DNA of 64,000 bases, from NCBI GenBank assembly GCA_024305405.1, contig JAKNDB010000054.1:744001-808000 (forward strand), in the 5' to 3' direction. Of this stretch, positions 46,174 through 59,600 are shown in pieces (within the stretch, counting starts at the first letter, position 1; every line of letters begins with the position of its first letter). The position numbers and the translations under genes were made by a program. The stretch is from Dirofilaria immitis (lineage: Eukaryota; Nematoda; Chromadorea; Rhabditida; Onchocercidae). The notes under the pieces were generated by a model. It worked only from the letters and a program-made list of their open reading frames with translations, had not been told where the DNA came from and made no database searches.

Positions 46174-48707
46174 ATGGATAGATCAATTGATAATTTTGCT
46201 AATGTGCTACGACAGATCGAAATTGAAACTGAAAGAGATTTGGTTTTCAACTTTTTTTTGTTATCATTAATTCTTTACCGTTTACCGAATTTTTATCACA
46301 TTATCACAATTCTTGACTAGCAATTGCGATATAATAATGATATTTGAATTTATCAATTATATTTGAATAATGAAATTAGTAAATTAAAAGTTTTAATTAA
46401 AAAGGATTTTCTTTTGGCACTGTTATATGTTTATTAAATGTTTTATAGTTTATTAAATTAAATATTACAGTAATTTGTTATCATTCAGAAGCATCAACAA
46501 TTACTCGATGAACGCCTTCGTATATTGGCACAAGAACCTAAACGATCTGTACGCTTTTTTATAGTTAATTCAAAACTTTTTTAATTAATAGAAAGTTACA
46601 TCCGAGGTCATGACCTATACATATGCCATCTCTATCCAAATATTTTCTTGACAATAGATTGCGGTTTTTTTGTTGTGCCAAGAAAAAAGACAAAAATCAT
46701 TTGACAAAGTTTTAAAATTGCAATAAATGACCGTAAAAATTTAATTTTGCAAATTCAACATACGAAATCGCAAATTTCAGCTGAATCCATTGAGATATCA
46801 GTTGATTCCACCGCGTTATCGTGCGAAGAATAGAGGCTATGCAGTTTGTCGTCCGTGTGCGGAACAATCATATCGTCAATCTGAACCATTTTCCACAAAC
46901 TTTACTCTAACTGATCATTTACGTGAAAGTTCACCTGAAGAATTACCTGAACGTTCTGAAAGGTTGCATTCTCTTTTTCCTGCAATCATTTTTAATTTGA
47001 TATTATTGTTTTGATGAAATGTCAACTCTCGAATAGTATTAGCAACATATTATCGAGATCATCAAATGTGTGATTAATTCCTCTAATATTTTTTCTTTAT
47101 TTCAATAATAATTTCAATTTAAAATTAACATACTAATAAAAATGATCGAAGTTACATTGATCGAATGTTACTTTCTAATTGTAAATTAATTTTGCTTAAA
47201 TTTGAATTTTTATTAATTCCCTGAGGGATTTTTTTCAGCTAAGCTGGCTTATAATTTTAGAATATTCTATTTTAAAGTTTTAAATTTCAAAATTTTAGCC
47301 TTACTTCTTTTTCAGGGTTATAAAAAATGATGAATGCTATTTTACGATTGAATTAGGTTGTCGTTTAGCTCAACTTACACGTTTGATATTTGCATCGATA
47401 AAAGTATTAAACGAATTGAAATTTGTTTCCGATAATATTTATCCGATGCTAAACAATGATATTGTAAGTTTTACTTGCTGTAATTTTTATATAAGAAAAA
47501 ATTTTTATTTTAATTAACAATAATTATATTATTTTGTAATTTCAATATATATTCCAATTATATCTTAAATTTATTGATTGATATTGATTGAATAAAGAGA
47601 AGTAAATATTTAGTTCAATTTATTATATTTATCAAAAATTATCATAGTTTCGGATCAAATTTTACTATACTTATTCATTTCAGACATATTTAAATGAGTT
47701 ATATTTACGAATGAAATCAAACTATGCACAATATCGTAATCTAAAAAATGAAACAGTTTTCATTCGATAACAAACTATTACCACCTACTATTGGAGCTGT
47801 TAAACTTTCTCAAAGTCCGTTGTTAAATTTAGTTATTAATAGTCATCTAATATTGACATATATTATCTATTAGAAATTTGCATATTAAGATAATTGATTC
47901 AATAATTTTCTCAAAAGAGATAAGTAATTAATTGTCACATAAATTCCAACTGATTCACTATTTATGTAAATTATCTTTCTTAATATTATTAAGATTGATA
48001 ATCTAGATGCTTTTTTATGACCTGTTATCTATAAATATATCAGATCTGAGATTTTCCAGACTCGGAAAATATTGAAAATGAAGCGAGCTGTGATTTGACG
48101 ATACTCGAAGATACTATCGATGAAGAAAATAAAAATCTATTGAAGAAGATTCATGCACGAGATCATCTAGAGTGAGCTTTTTTAAATTGTATGCAAATGA
48201 TTGAACTTTAAAATTAGTCTTTAAGAAAGATTCTCGAATTCTTTTATTAGTTGAATTGATACAGGTGAGATTCAAAACATTTCAAAATTATTTTTAGATA
48301 TAAAATAATGCCCTAAATTTAGACATATATCTCTTAAACCTTTAAAATAATTCTTTTAATTTCATTTAATTATCAATCATCTAATCATTAACTAATCACC
48401 AATAATAATAATCAATCATCTAATAATTACCATACATCTAAAATCTAATTATCAACAGTAATTGCTAATCATTTAATTACCATAATTAAATTGGAATTGA
48501 ATTTTTCCTGTGCTTATATTATTTCTTCATATTTAAATTTAATTCAAGAATATTCAAATAAATTTTATTTTCCGTTTTTTTGTAGAATAAATTTTTTTCA
48601 AAAAAATAAAATATATATTGTAGTCGAAATCAGAAACTGATTTTGAACAGAAACGTACGGAAAAACAAAGATTTCGTATTGGTTCAAAATGGAAAAGAGA
48701 TGAATGA
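46174..48707 (+). CDS. Unrecognised seven-exon gene
   Basis: Exons: 46174-46242, 46489-46548, 46781-46962, 47316-47463, 47684-47814, 48060-48171 and 48624-48707 (TGA). The protein has about 260 residues. It starts with a helical segment (MDRSIDNFANVLRQIEIETE, then KHQQLLDERLRILAQEPKRS), followed by LIPPRYRAKNRGYAVCRPCA with a CxxC pair and a long helical middle (CRLAQLTRLIFASIKVLNEL). The tail is charged and ends KQRFRIGSKWKRDE. There is no signal peptide or membrane helix, so it is probably cytosolic or nuclear. Two single-base changes are needed. One T must be removed from TTTT at 47757-47760 so that the frame continues into SFDNKLLPPTIGAVKLSQ. One A must be added at 48131-48135, giving ENKKSIEEDSCTRSSR and the phase needed by the last exon. 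I recognise no family. An overlapping upstream ATG occurs before the chosen start. Confidence 0.65.
46260..46800 (+). repeat. Source copy of a segmental duplication
   Basis: 46260-46670 matches 51008-51418 with only a few base differences over about 411 bp (offset 4748). A second matching piece, about 46762-46800, lies near 51440-51478. It includes all of exon 2 and the first bases of exon 3 of the gene at 46.2 kb. Confidence 0.9.
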
Positions 48708-50277
48708 AAATTATCATATCAGATAAAACAAAAAAAAATTCTTTTCAAATTGTAAAAGTTATTATAAAAACGTCGATTGAATTTTGCAGAATCTGTCGAG
48801 ATTCGCGAGAAATGTCGTCATTCTATATATTATAGCCTAGTAAATATTATAATAAAGTTTGTCGAATATATTTACAAATACTTGTAAAACTTTTCATCAA
48901 AAAGCTAATTTAAAAAAATCATTAAAATATTATAGTCTAGAAAATATTTAAGCTTTTATTGAATCTGTTCATGAATCTTTTCGTTAAAAGATTAGCAAAA
49001 ATAAATTTTTTTTTAAAATCAATTTTGAAAGAATTAAAGAATTCTATCATATATGTATAAGCCTATGCAATTTCCTTCAAATCATATATATATTAATTTT
49101 TTTTAAAACATTAATATAACGAACAATCTTGTGAGTATTTTACATAAATCTATTTGAATTTAATGAGTCCTTGTCGTTTAAGTTATCAATTTATCAGCAG
49201 ATGATTCTGTGGTGAATTTAATGATACATAAATCTTCTTAAATTGTAATATTTAATTTTGTTGCATGCAAGAGAAGCAACATATTTTGTCGATATAGAAT
49301 CTTTCACGTCTTCTAATGGTATTAGTAATACTTAAAATTATTTGATAAATATTAAGAAAAAGACGATATTTCAAACAATAATTTTTCTATAAGAAATAAA
49401 CGAAAATTTTATATATGAAGCGGAAAACGAAAATAGTAATAATAATATGATATTATTAAATAAGAAATGAAATTAGAAACTAAGAAATTGATTGAATCTT
49501 CAGGTAATTCCATGAAGCTTTAGCTATTCTAATTGTAAAAATCAGTAATAAAATAAGTAAATAAACCTAAAATAAGTGAAAAAATTCGAACAATATTTTT
49601 AAGATTAGAAATTCAGAGATAGGATAGAAAATCCAAACAATAAATACAAAAAAACAAGTAAACACAATTTAAAAATAAACAAAAACAAAAATGTCAAGTA
49701 TTTTTAGGACGTTAAAATATGCCGCGCAATATGAATTTAATATTATCTTAATTCAGAAAGAAAAATTATTTGATAAGCTTCTAAATCATATTTTAGAATG
49801 ATAAAGTTATATAAAATGTAAAATTATCAAAACTATTGACAATAAATAGGTTGCTTATTTTATCATTTTTTTTTGCTATTTTAGGCTTTAAATAGTCTTC
49901 TAATTTATGGTACAATTAGTAAAATTGCATATAAAATTGTTAAATTAATTTTTAAAAGGTTTCATAATGAGGAAGAGAAAAGCATAAAAGAAAATAAAAA
50001 GGATAAATTAAAAGCATTCAAAATAAGCGATAAAAAAATAAAAAATATTTAAGTAAATTAAATAAGTAAAAAAGGCAAGCAAAGAAAAGTATGTAAAATT
50101 GCAAAGCAATCAAAATAAATTATATTAAAATTAAGAAAAACAAGATAGAAGATAATTAAATTTACAATAAAACACGCAATGGTTTGCAAAAGATTGCAAT
50201 TAACATATGTGCATACATATCATTGTACAAATATAACAAATAAATGCAAAATGCAAGTAAAATAAAAGAAGGAAATG

Positions 50278-50350
50278 ATTGCAGAAAATGCCCGGGAAAG
50301 GATTGCAGGAAATGCCCAGGAAAAGATTGCAGGAAATGCCCGGGAAAGGA
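50278..50350 (+). repeat. Three 24-bp units containing CCCGGG
   Basis: The unit GATTGCAGGAAATGCCCGGG followed by AAAG is repeated three times; the middle copy reads CCCAGG. It lies in a 66-codon frame (50244-50444) where it translates as DCRKCPGK repeats. No splice or conservation support for coding. Confidence 0.85.
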
Positions 50351-50520
50351 TGAAATATTAATTGAAATAATTATAAACTTTACAATATTTGATAATGATA
50401 AACAGATAATAATGAAAAGTATTGAGACTAATCAAAAAAATTAAAAACTAACGGAAAAAAAAATTTGATGTACGGAAAAAATATGCAAACTATGGGGGCA
50501 ACTAAAAACACATGAAAGAA

Positions 50521-50705
50521 TAATCAAAGTTCATGGAATGAGAAGATAATAAAAGTTCATTGAATGAAAAGATCAACGTATATCGAATGATAAGAGAGAT
50601 AATCAAAGTTTATCGAATGATAAGAGAGATAATCAAAGTTCATCGAATGATAAGGAGATAATCGAAGTTTATCGGATGATAAGAGAGATAATCAAAGTTC
50701 ACGAA
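50521..50705 (+). repeat. 30-bp tandem repeat, about six units
   Basis: Unit TATCGAATGATAAGAGAGAT followed by AATCAAAGTT. Copies at 50581, 50611 and 50641 are nearly exact; flanking copies are degenerate and one is a base short. This is unrelated in sequence to the 30-bp array at 41.4 kb. Confidence 0.85.
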
Positions 50706-51007
50706 ACATGATGAATGAATGCAAAATTAGGGTATCGAATTAAAATTGTAATGAATATGCATAATTTTGAAGTTCAATTCTACAAAAATATATGCAAATT
50801 TCAATTTTATTAAAAAAGATTATGAAATAAATATAAATTAAGGCCAAAGAAAGGCCGTAAGACTAAATTATGAAAGTAACAGAAAGAAGCTAAAATCAAT
50901 AAAAATGAAATGTGAAATGAAATGCAAAAGAAAGGAAAATGTATGAAATTAGTAAAATTAGTAAGTGACAGAATGAAAACTCTAAAAATCCGCTTCTCAA
51001 ATTTTTC

Positions 51008-51478
51008 GTTATCATTAATTCTTTACCGTTTACCGAATTTTTATCACATTATCACAATTCTTGACTAGCAATTGCGATATAATAATGATATCTGAATTTA
51101 TCAATTATATTTGAATAATGAAATTAGTAAATTAAAAGTTTTAATTAAAAAGGATTTTCTTTTGGCACTGTTATATGTTTATTAAATGTTTTATAGTTTA
51201 TTAAATTAAATATTACAGTAATTTGTTATCATTCAGAAGCATCAACAATTACTCGATGAACGCCTTCGTATATTGGCACAAGAACCTAAACGATCTGTAC
51301 GCTTTTTTATAGTTAATTCAAAACTTTTTTAATTAATAGAAAGTTACAGCCGAGGTCATGACCTATACATATGCCATCTCTATCCAAATATTTTCTTGAC
51401 AATAGATTGCGGTTTTTTGTAATATTTTAAGAAAAACGTATGAAATCGCAAATTTCAGATGAATCCATTGCGATATCA
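51008..51478 (+). pseudogene. Truncated duplicate of exon 2 and exon 3 start of the 46.2-kb gene
   Basis: Copies the intron-exon 2-intron segment of the gene at 46174-48707. Exon 2 is present intact (about 51237-51296) with its CATTCAG acceptor. Then about 70-90 bp of the intron are lost before the exon 3 acceptor region (AAATTTCAG at about 51460), which is followed by only some 20 bases of exon 3-like sequence. With no start, upstream exon or later exons it cannot make the protein. Near identity shows the event is recent, or that the copy is an assembly artefact. Confidence 0.8.
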
Positions 51479-51761
51479 ATTTTGCAAATTGATTTTAATA
51501 AAACTTCTTATTAGTCTTGATACTCATTTTGAAAAATTTTTTAATTTTGTAAATTCATTTTAATAAAAATTTTTTAATTTTGTAAATTCATTTTAATAAA
51601 AATTTTTAATTTTGCAAATTTATTTTGATGAAAATTCTTTTTACACATTTATTTTAAAAAATAATCGATTTAATTTGATAGAGAAAAACAGCTTGAAAAA
51701 TTGATATTAAAATTAAATTTGAATAAATTTGACATATTTCTTCATTTTATCATATGTTTCT

Positions 51762-52858
51762 TCAATCATCCAACATGAAGAAATGTGCATTCGATACATT
51801 CGATTTATCATAATCAATTGGATCTTTGATATTTAATAAATCTTGCATCCATTTCATTTCTTAAAAATACCAAAAATTACATATTTTTATTCAAAAAATA
51901 CAATTTTTTTATCTATTTGAATGACAAATTTGACAATTATTCATTATTTATATAGCTAATAGATCAGCTATTATCGCATTTATCAATGTTATCATTAATG
52001 CAAATATAATAACAAATGTAAAATAAAATTTTCATCAACAAAGTCTCAATTATTCAAAAAATTCGGCGATATAGAATCATTAATATATTAGTTAAAAATA
52101 ACATCAAAATTACAATAACTTATTTATTTATTTAGATGAAATGTTTCTTTAAAAATTTTCATCTCACTTTGAAATCTTATTAAATATGATGAAAACTAGT
52201 GATGGAATGTAAAAGCTTTCATATTTTTTTATTACTAATAGAGATATATTTGAATACTATAATCATTACAATGATTACAGTATTCAAGTTGTAATATAAT
52301 ATTCGAACTGTAACAAAATATTTGAATTGTAATCATTTCAATCACCACAGTATTCAAATATAGTTCTGTCGAGAGTAAAAGAAAAAAACTGTAATCATAC
52401 ACATTATCGAAATTTACAGTATAAGGATTTTTAATTTTCTCTATTGCTTGCATCATGTTATTTCGATCAATTTATATACCTTATTCATTTGTTAAATCAG
52501 AAGAACAAATGATAATATCATTTGCATTAAATGATAGATATCATAATTAATTAATTAAACTAATTAAAAGAATATGAAAAGTTCTAAATAAACAATATGA
52601 TTAAGATTTATAATGTAACCTGCTAAAATATTTCGCCTAATTTAATTATTAATTAAATACTTCCATTCATCTTAAAAAATAATTTAGAAAAAAAAGCATA
52701 CGATGAGGATTTTGAGGATCAAAGCCAATAACATTTGATGGACAATAACCTAAATCCTCCTTATTTTGTGCAACAAGAAGAATTATTGCGAAAAATAACA
52801 ATAAAAGAACAATAAAGGTCAAAGTTCCTATAGCCAAAAATTTAATTCTGCCACTTTT
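51762..52858 (-). CDS. Transmembrane exon and probable 3' exons, gene membership uncertain
   Basis: Exon 52858-52702 (acceptor TTTCAG, donor C|GTATGC) encodes a basic start (KSGRIKF), a strong membrane helix (LTFIVLLLLFFAIILLVA) and QNKEDLGYCPSNVIGFDPQN. Phase 1 joins it to a short exon ending near 52400 (IEKIKNPYTVNFDN). A last coding piece (MKWMQDLLNIKDPIDYDKSN and then a stop near 51765) has a natural C-terminal look, but its phase does not match without an unseen change. Basic residues before the helix and a Cys-containing part after it suggest a type II-like segment. It may be the 3' end of the long gene upstream or a separate membrane protein. No family recognised. Confidence 0.4.
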
Positions 52859-53259
52859 CTGAAATTATTGCTTCATTTCTTTTTCAAAAATTATTTTATA
52901 AATTGAAATCAATTTTTCAATTTGCAAAATATTGATTTTAGCATATAAATAAATGATGAAATTAAACTTTATAAATCATTGTTTATCTTTATACATTAAG
53001 TTTTATTTGATATTTAATCAAATGCTAGTAGTGATATCTAAATATTCACTGATAGAAAGGCTAAAGAATAAATACTGATATTTAAATATTCATCTATTCA
53101 CCGAAAAGGTTGAAGAATAAGTGCTGATATTTTGAATATTCAATGGTGCAACTTCAATGGTGGAATTTTTTAATATAATAGTTAAAACCTTTTTACGATC
53201 TATTATCTTGTTTACAAAAGAAAGTAATTTCATATTTAAAATACGAAAATTTCTTCATT

Positions 53260-53654
53260 ATTAATTTTAATTTCATTAAAGCAATGGCCTCTTGAAATTT
53301 TCCCCAATTCCAAAATTTTGTAAAATAAAAATTGTTATCAACCAGATGATAACGATGAAAAGATTCAATAACATATGGTATTGAAATACGATCAGCACGA
53401 TCAACCAATGTTAGATTGGAAAGATCTGAATCTAATGGCCATGCATCACGATCAGTTATCTGGGAAATTTAAAATTTTCATTAAATTACAAAAAAATCAG
53501 TCAATTATTATTTCTTTTTATTTTCATGCATAATATTAATTGAATAATATTAAATTTAGTTAAATATCTTTTAATAATTTTTAAACGAAAAAAATTGGGA
53601 CTAATAATAATTGACAATAATAATAATTAATAACTAATAATAATAATTAATAAC

Positions 53655-53692
<38 letters not shown>

Positions 53693-56600
53693 GAAACGAT
53701 GCATTAAAAACTTAGGCATAAACTTTCCTCAACTTTTGGAACTTTCATTATAGCTGTATTAATCGTAATTTACCAGAATTTTGGTAGAATTAATTGGAAA
53801 ATGAATTAATATTTAATACATTTTCCTTATGATTCCATATCAATTGTTTATTGATTATTTTTAAAAAAATTTAAACAAAATTTAATTTAAGAAAAATTCT
53901 CTTTTTAAAATTAAACAAAACAAACTTTACTATTTAAAACTTTATCATTTCTATTTATAATCTTAAGAACTATCCGCTATTTATGCTATTAATGTTTAAA
54001 ATGAAATATTAAAATACAAATAATTTTAATATTTGTAAAGCATTTGATGGAATACGATTCGAATCAATAATTCGCCGCCAACTATCATTGATATATAAAT
54101 GATTTGCTGCTTTATTATCATTCTGTAGCATACCAAATGATAATGTTTTTTCATTTTCAGGCTAGAAAAAGTTACCCTTGTTTTTTTATAAAATCAAAGT
54201 TTTGGATTTTGCGTTTTAATTCTCTAAAGTATGAGAAAAATAATTTCAAATCTATGAATTATTTTACATTTATATTTGATAAAAATTTAACAAAACATTC
54301 CAATTATCGATTATTTATCAAAATTTAGTGATTCATAATTTAATCATCCTATATTAAAAGATTTTTAATATAAAATAACAATTTATAAGTTAAAAATAAT
54401 ATTATTATCGTAAAATAATATCGTACTATCAATAAATAAAAAAAAATCACATTTTAGTTTCAATCTATTCATTGATAATTAATCGAACGCATATCATCCT
54501 AATTTGAATAAGTAAACAAATGTATAAGCATTGAAAACAATAATAAACAAAGAAACGAAGAAAATTATCAAACTTGATAATTTGATTCCATTTTTGGACA
54601 ATCATATCTTGATAATGTTTGCTCATAACGTTGTTTCGCATAATATAAAACCTTAATATTTTATGATTATTAATTGATAAAAAAGAAACGAATTGGTTTT
54701 AGTTAAAAGTTTAATCAATGAACGCTACAAAAAAAATGATTAATGATAATTAGTACTATGACTTTGTCAAGCTATATTAAATATTTAATCGATCGAATTG
54801 TTAAAAGATTAATATATATATATATAAATAAATTTAAGTCCTTAAATTTGTGTTTCAGAAGATAATTTGAATAATTACTTAATTTTAAGAGAATTGGACT
54901 TCGAGAGTTTATATTAGCTACTATTAAATACATATATGTATATATATAATAATTTCACAATTCAATCGATTTTTAATCATTCATTTTTAATTAAAATTTT
55001 AATATTAGGTCAAACTTAAAAAAATAAATAAAAGAATTCCTTCGATAAATGATCAACAACTTTTTTCATACCATACTTCTAGATCTTTTTTTCCTCAATA
55101 CTTGGATTATCTTTCATCAATATGGAACTTATATAAGATTCAATATTTTTAAGCCATGTCATATCACCCGGTCTATCTAAAATACAAGTAACGTTATCAA
55201 AATCACAAGCTGCTATCACACGTGGATCCATTTTATAATTCAGCATTGTTGTCGATATCAATGTATCGATATCACTAAAAATCGAATAATAAAATAATTT
55301 TCATTCTTGAAAACAATTGAAAATAAAAAGTATTATTGAAAAATAAATTAAAAATTAAGAAAATCATAAAATATTACTATAAATAGTAATTTTTGAAATG
55401 ACATATATTTCTTCTAAATATGAATAATAATCACTGATTAAAAGTATTTTTTAGATTACAATAAATTTTTATGACGTAAAAAGTTACGCAAGAGCAAAAT
55501 CGATCCGTTTATTGAGTTCCTTGTTGAATCGAATAGCAAATTCTTCATCGCCACGAATACGTGTATCTCGTACGTCTGGTATTGTTGTTTCCGTCAAACG
55601 ATGATCGTATTCATCATGACGAGGTTGCATTTTCCAATCGTTTTGCCATGAATTGGGTGACTTAAATAAAGATTTTTCATAACTAGGATCGATCGATAAT
55701 TATATTCAATCGATCAAATCGATCAATGATTGCTTCATGTTTTCAATGAGATATGCATCAAAATACAAATTCAATTACTCTTAGGAATATCAAAAGTTAA
55801 AAAAAAAAGAAAAAAACAAGATAAGTATTAAATATCGCCAAGTTTTAAATACGATAATTAAACTAACTGCAATTAAGTTCTATGATTAATTAAAATCTAA
55901 CTGTAGTAGCAGTGGACATTTTTGTAATTGTCGAATATCCGGAGATAGATTCAATGCTAGGAGGATAATTATTAAGTGTCCAATGATCTAAAGGAATCTA
56001 AAAAAGAAAAAACGAAAGGTTACAATCAAAATATATGCATAACTAATTAATTAAATAAATAATTAAAAGATTATTAAATAAACAAATCGATTAATTAATT
56101 AAAAATAAGTACAAAAGTGAAATAAATCAATAAAATCAGGCAAATATATTAAAAATCAAATTAATTATGCAAAAATTCGCTAATTACAATTATATAATAT
56201 GCCAATTTTATATATCCAAAAATGATAAATTAATATTTCGATCCATCATAGAATATTAATATATTACCTGTCCTTTACTATATACTTTCGTTTTACCAAA
56301 AACTGTTATTGGTTGCGGTTTATGAGTATATTTGGAAGGCATAATACGTAAATGTCGCAACTTATTACCTTCTTTCTAAAAAAAAAAATCCTATTTATAA
56401 AAGAATGATATTAAAATTTATTTTCAGATAAATAATCATTATTTAATCTTTAAGATAATTCGAATAGTATTAAAATTATGATATTTATTACCGCAATGCT
56501 ATGTAATTATTCTCAAAAATAATCATTCGCTACAATGATTTAATTTATAAACAATTCAAATTTTTGTTTTCACGTAAATAAAAATAAGTGAAAAATTATT

Positions 56601-59600
56601 CAACAAATAAATTTTATTTCATAGAGAAAATCTATTAAGCTAAAATTAGCAAAAGATGATTATAAAGATCAGATTATATAATTATAAAAGAAGCATTATA
56701 CTTTCAAAATGTATTTCATGAGATTTTAGAATTCCGTAAATTCAAAAAAATTATCTGAAGGGTTGGTTTGTAGAAGACTGTAAAGTGTTACAATTCCATT
56801 TATATGTTACTGTAAGGCGCTACATCTTATTTGTATGATACTGTAAAACACTAGAGTTTTTCATTACTGCAGGTTGACTTATAGGATATCGTAAATTATT
56901 ACCATCGGAAAAAACCGAAAGAAAATACAGTAATTCTTTTTGTATAGCATTTCAAATGAATGAGTATGGAATGTACATATATTTTTTCTGTAAGATGACT
57001 CTATTATGTAAGGTACGTCTTTGTTTATAAGCCATATATCCCCTTCCAAGCAGAGCCCCTTTCTCTTATAATCATAACTATCCCATGATTCACTAGAACA
57101 ATACTGTAATTCTTTTTCTATAGCATTTCACATGAATCTAAACAAGAGATCGGTTGGATACCATCTACCCAGACATTTTTTATCCTCCTTTTACTATCAG
57201 AATTATTCATCTATTTTGCCTTATCAAATAAACTTTTTTATTAACTATATTACAAGCACGGTGTTGTATAATTGGTTAATTTGATCATTGAATAAATACT
57301 TTCTGCCGATTCTTTACGACATATTGTTTACAATCAACAAGACAAACTTTTCCTATAACTACAGTTTTTCTTTGGTTTTTTACAATGTTCTTTAGTTTTT
57401 CTACAGTTTAATTTGTAGGATACTGTAAAATACTCACAACAGCATAATTGATATCATCATAAACGATATGTACGCCATTTTTGTTGAGTACTCGCATGAA
57501 ATAGTAATGAAAACCAACCCAAATTGGATAATCAATTAATTCATTGCATAAATCCGATACAGTAACTCCTTTTAGAGGTATTAATCTATTTCAAATGAAT
57601 TTTTTTAATTGATTTATTAAATTAAATTTTTGTATTTTATCTTATCTTTTACAATTATCGTTCTATTTTATTCTAATCATATTATCAAAATTCTTTTATC
57701 AAAATATTACTATCATCAATTTTAATTGAGATAAAATTGAATTGTTTCAAAATTTATAAATAATCAAATAAGAAATTGATATCTATTATTGAATAAATTA
57801 AATGCATCATATTTCCTGGGCCACTAAAAATGTCTAATAATATTTCTTCATAATCCATTATATTTCTGGGCTATTAAGCTATCTAGCAATGCTTCCTCAA
57901 AAGCTAAGATGTATGCTGAGCCAATAAACTATCTGATGATATTTTCCCATAAAAGAAGTTGATTGAATATAATTTTAGCAAAAATAAAACAAATAAAAAC
58001 CTTGTTGCAGAACATCGTTTAAATGGTACAGTTTTACGTATTTTATGCTGTAATGCAGCATAATTACTCATCCGTTTCCGGCCAAGAACCCAATGTTTGT
58101 GATTTGATATAAAAGCCTAGAAATGATGCATTGATAAAATTTCTCGTGATAACATATGTATATAATAGACCTTATTTTAGGTTGTATTTATTAAGAGTAA
58201 TTAATGAACAAAATGGAATATCCAAAAATTTGGAAACAAATTAATTTAATTAGTTGTCTGAAAATTAGAATTAATCGCAGGACTTTATTAACAAATGTTA
58301 TGTAAGCAATATGAATCTAAAAAGTTTTTGTAAAATTTTTTTTGAAACAAATTTTTATTTCTGAAAAATTTCTCATCTGGAATGCTTTTTGTGTTCATTA
58401 TCTATCGCTAAATTTCTATCAAGATTTTCCTCTAAATTATCAGAAATTTTGAAGAAAAAAATGTGAAAAATTGAACTTATCAATGAAAAAAGCTTTCCCA
58501 TCAAGGTGGAATGATAAATTTGAAACAAACTGTGGTTACCGAAATGCTATATCAAATTTCTAGAAATATGCAAATTGAGAAAATTTTAATTAAAAATATG
58601 GTGAAATGTATACTTTGATTTGTTTGGCGATATTATTTCCTTCCAAAATTTTCTCAACATTTTGAAGCCTTGTTCGCTGATAAGCTCGCAAATCAGCAAT
58701 ATGATGATCGATCAATATTTTTATCATTGGTGGTCCACATTTCTAAAAATATTACCGACATGCTGAATTCATTTTCTATTAAATTTATCATTATTTATTT
58801 GTCATTCAATACCGTAATTAGAATATTATGATTTCATCGTTACATATTTATCACTTGATTGATCATATCACTTAATATACTAATATTTGATTTGAATTTT
58901 TATTTTCTAATTAGAAATTTTAAAAAATTTTTACTGCTAAATATCAACAAAAAGAATTAAATTATTGTTCAGAAATAGGATATATTCCAATAACCTGTTC
59001 TCTTGCATATGATGCCAGAAAAGTTGGTAGCACTTTACGACATTTCATTGATCGTAAATTTGGTCGAAATCCACCACCTGTGATATGCTGTAATTCCAGT
59101 TTACGATTATGTTCACCATGCAGTACTGAGACTGTCCTGAAATTAATATAAATCAAATCCAAAATATGCGATAAAATTTAAATTTTGTAAATTTTATTTT
59201 TAGTATATTTATAAAATATCAATGTATTGTTGGAGCTATAAAAAAAAAAAAAAAAAAAAACGAATAGATACGAAATGAAATCGTTAATTTCATGAAAATC
59301 GCCACGATTCATAATATCATCCGGTATAGCACCCATATAATAAATTTTTGCATTGAAATTATCAATCGAATATAACTATAGAAATATCGATATTATTAAT
59401 TTAAAAATTTTCCTCAAAATATTTAAAATTTCATCAAACATTTTCGTAGTTATCGTCTAAATTGCATTAGTTTTTTTATTTTAACAAATGATTTATTGAT
59501 TTTGAATAATTGATTTTCTAAGTTAATTTATTAATTTCTTATTAAGTAATTCATTTCCTCTATTAATACAATTATTATTAAGTTTAATTTATGATTGCTT

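Larger units (their letters stand above)
48708..51761. other. Intergenic, repeat-rich, A-rich on the plus strand
   Basis: No intact gene. Contains a 24-bp CCCGGG repeat (about 50278-50350), a 30-bp repeat (about 50521-50705) and the truncated duplicate (51008-51478). From about 49300 to 50500 the plus strand is strikingly purine/A-rich (AAATAAG, AAAGAAAA phrases), unlike the more balanced A/T elsewhere. Confidence 0.5.

Noticed and set aside
46165..46260. Alternative ATG frame upstream of the 46.2-kb gene (starts MKKWIDQLII)
   Set aside because: Open, but not in phase with exon 2; the next ATG, nine bases downstream, gives a chain with correct phases.
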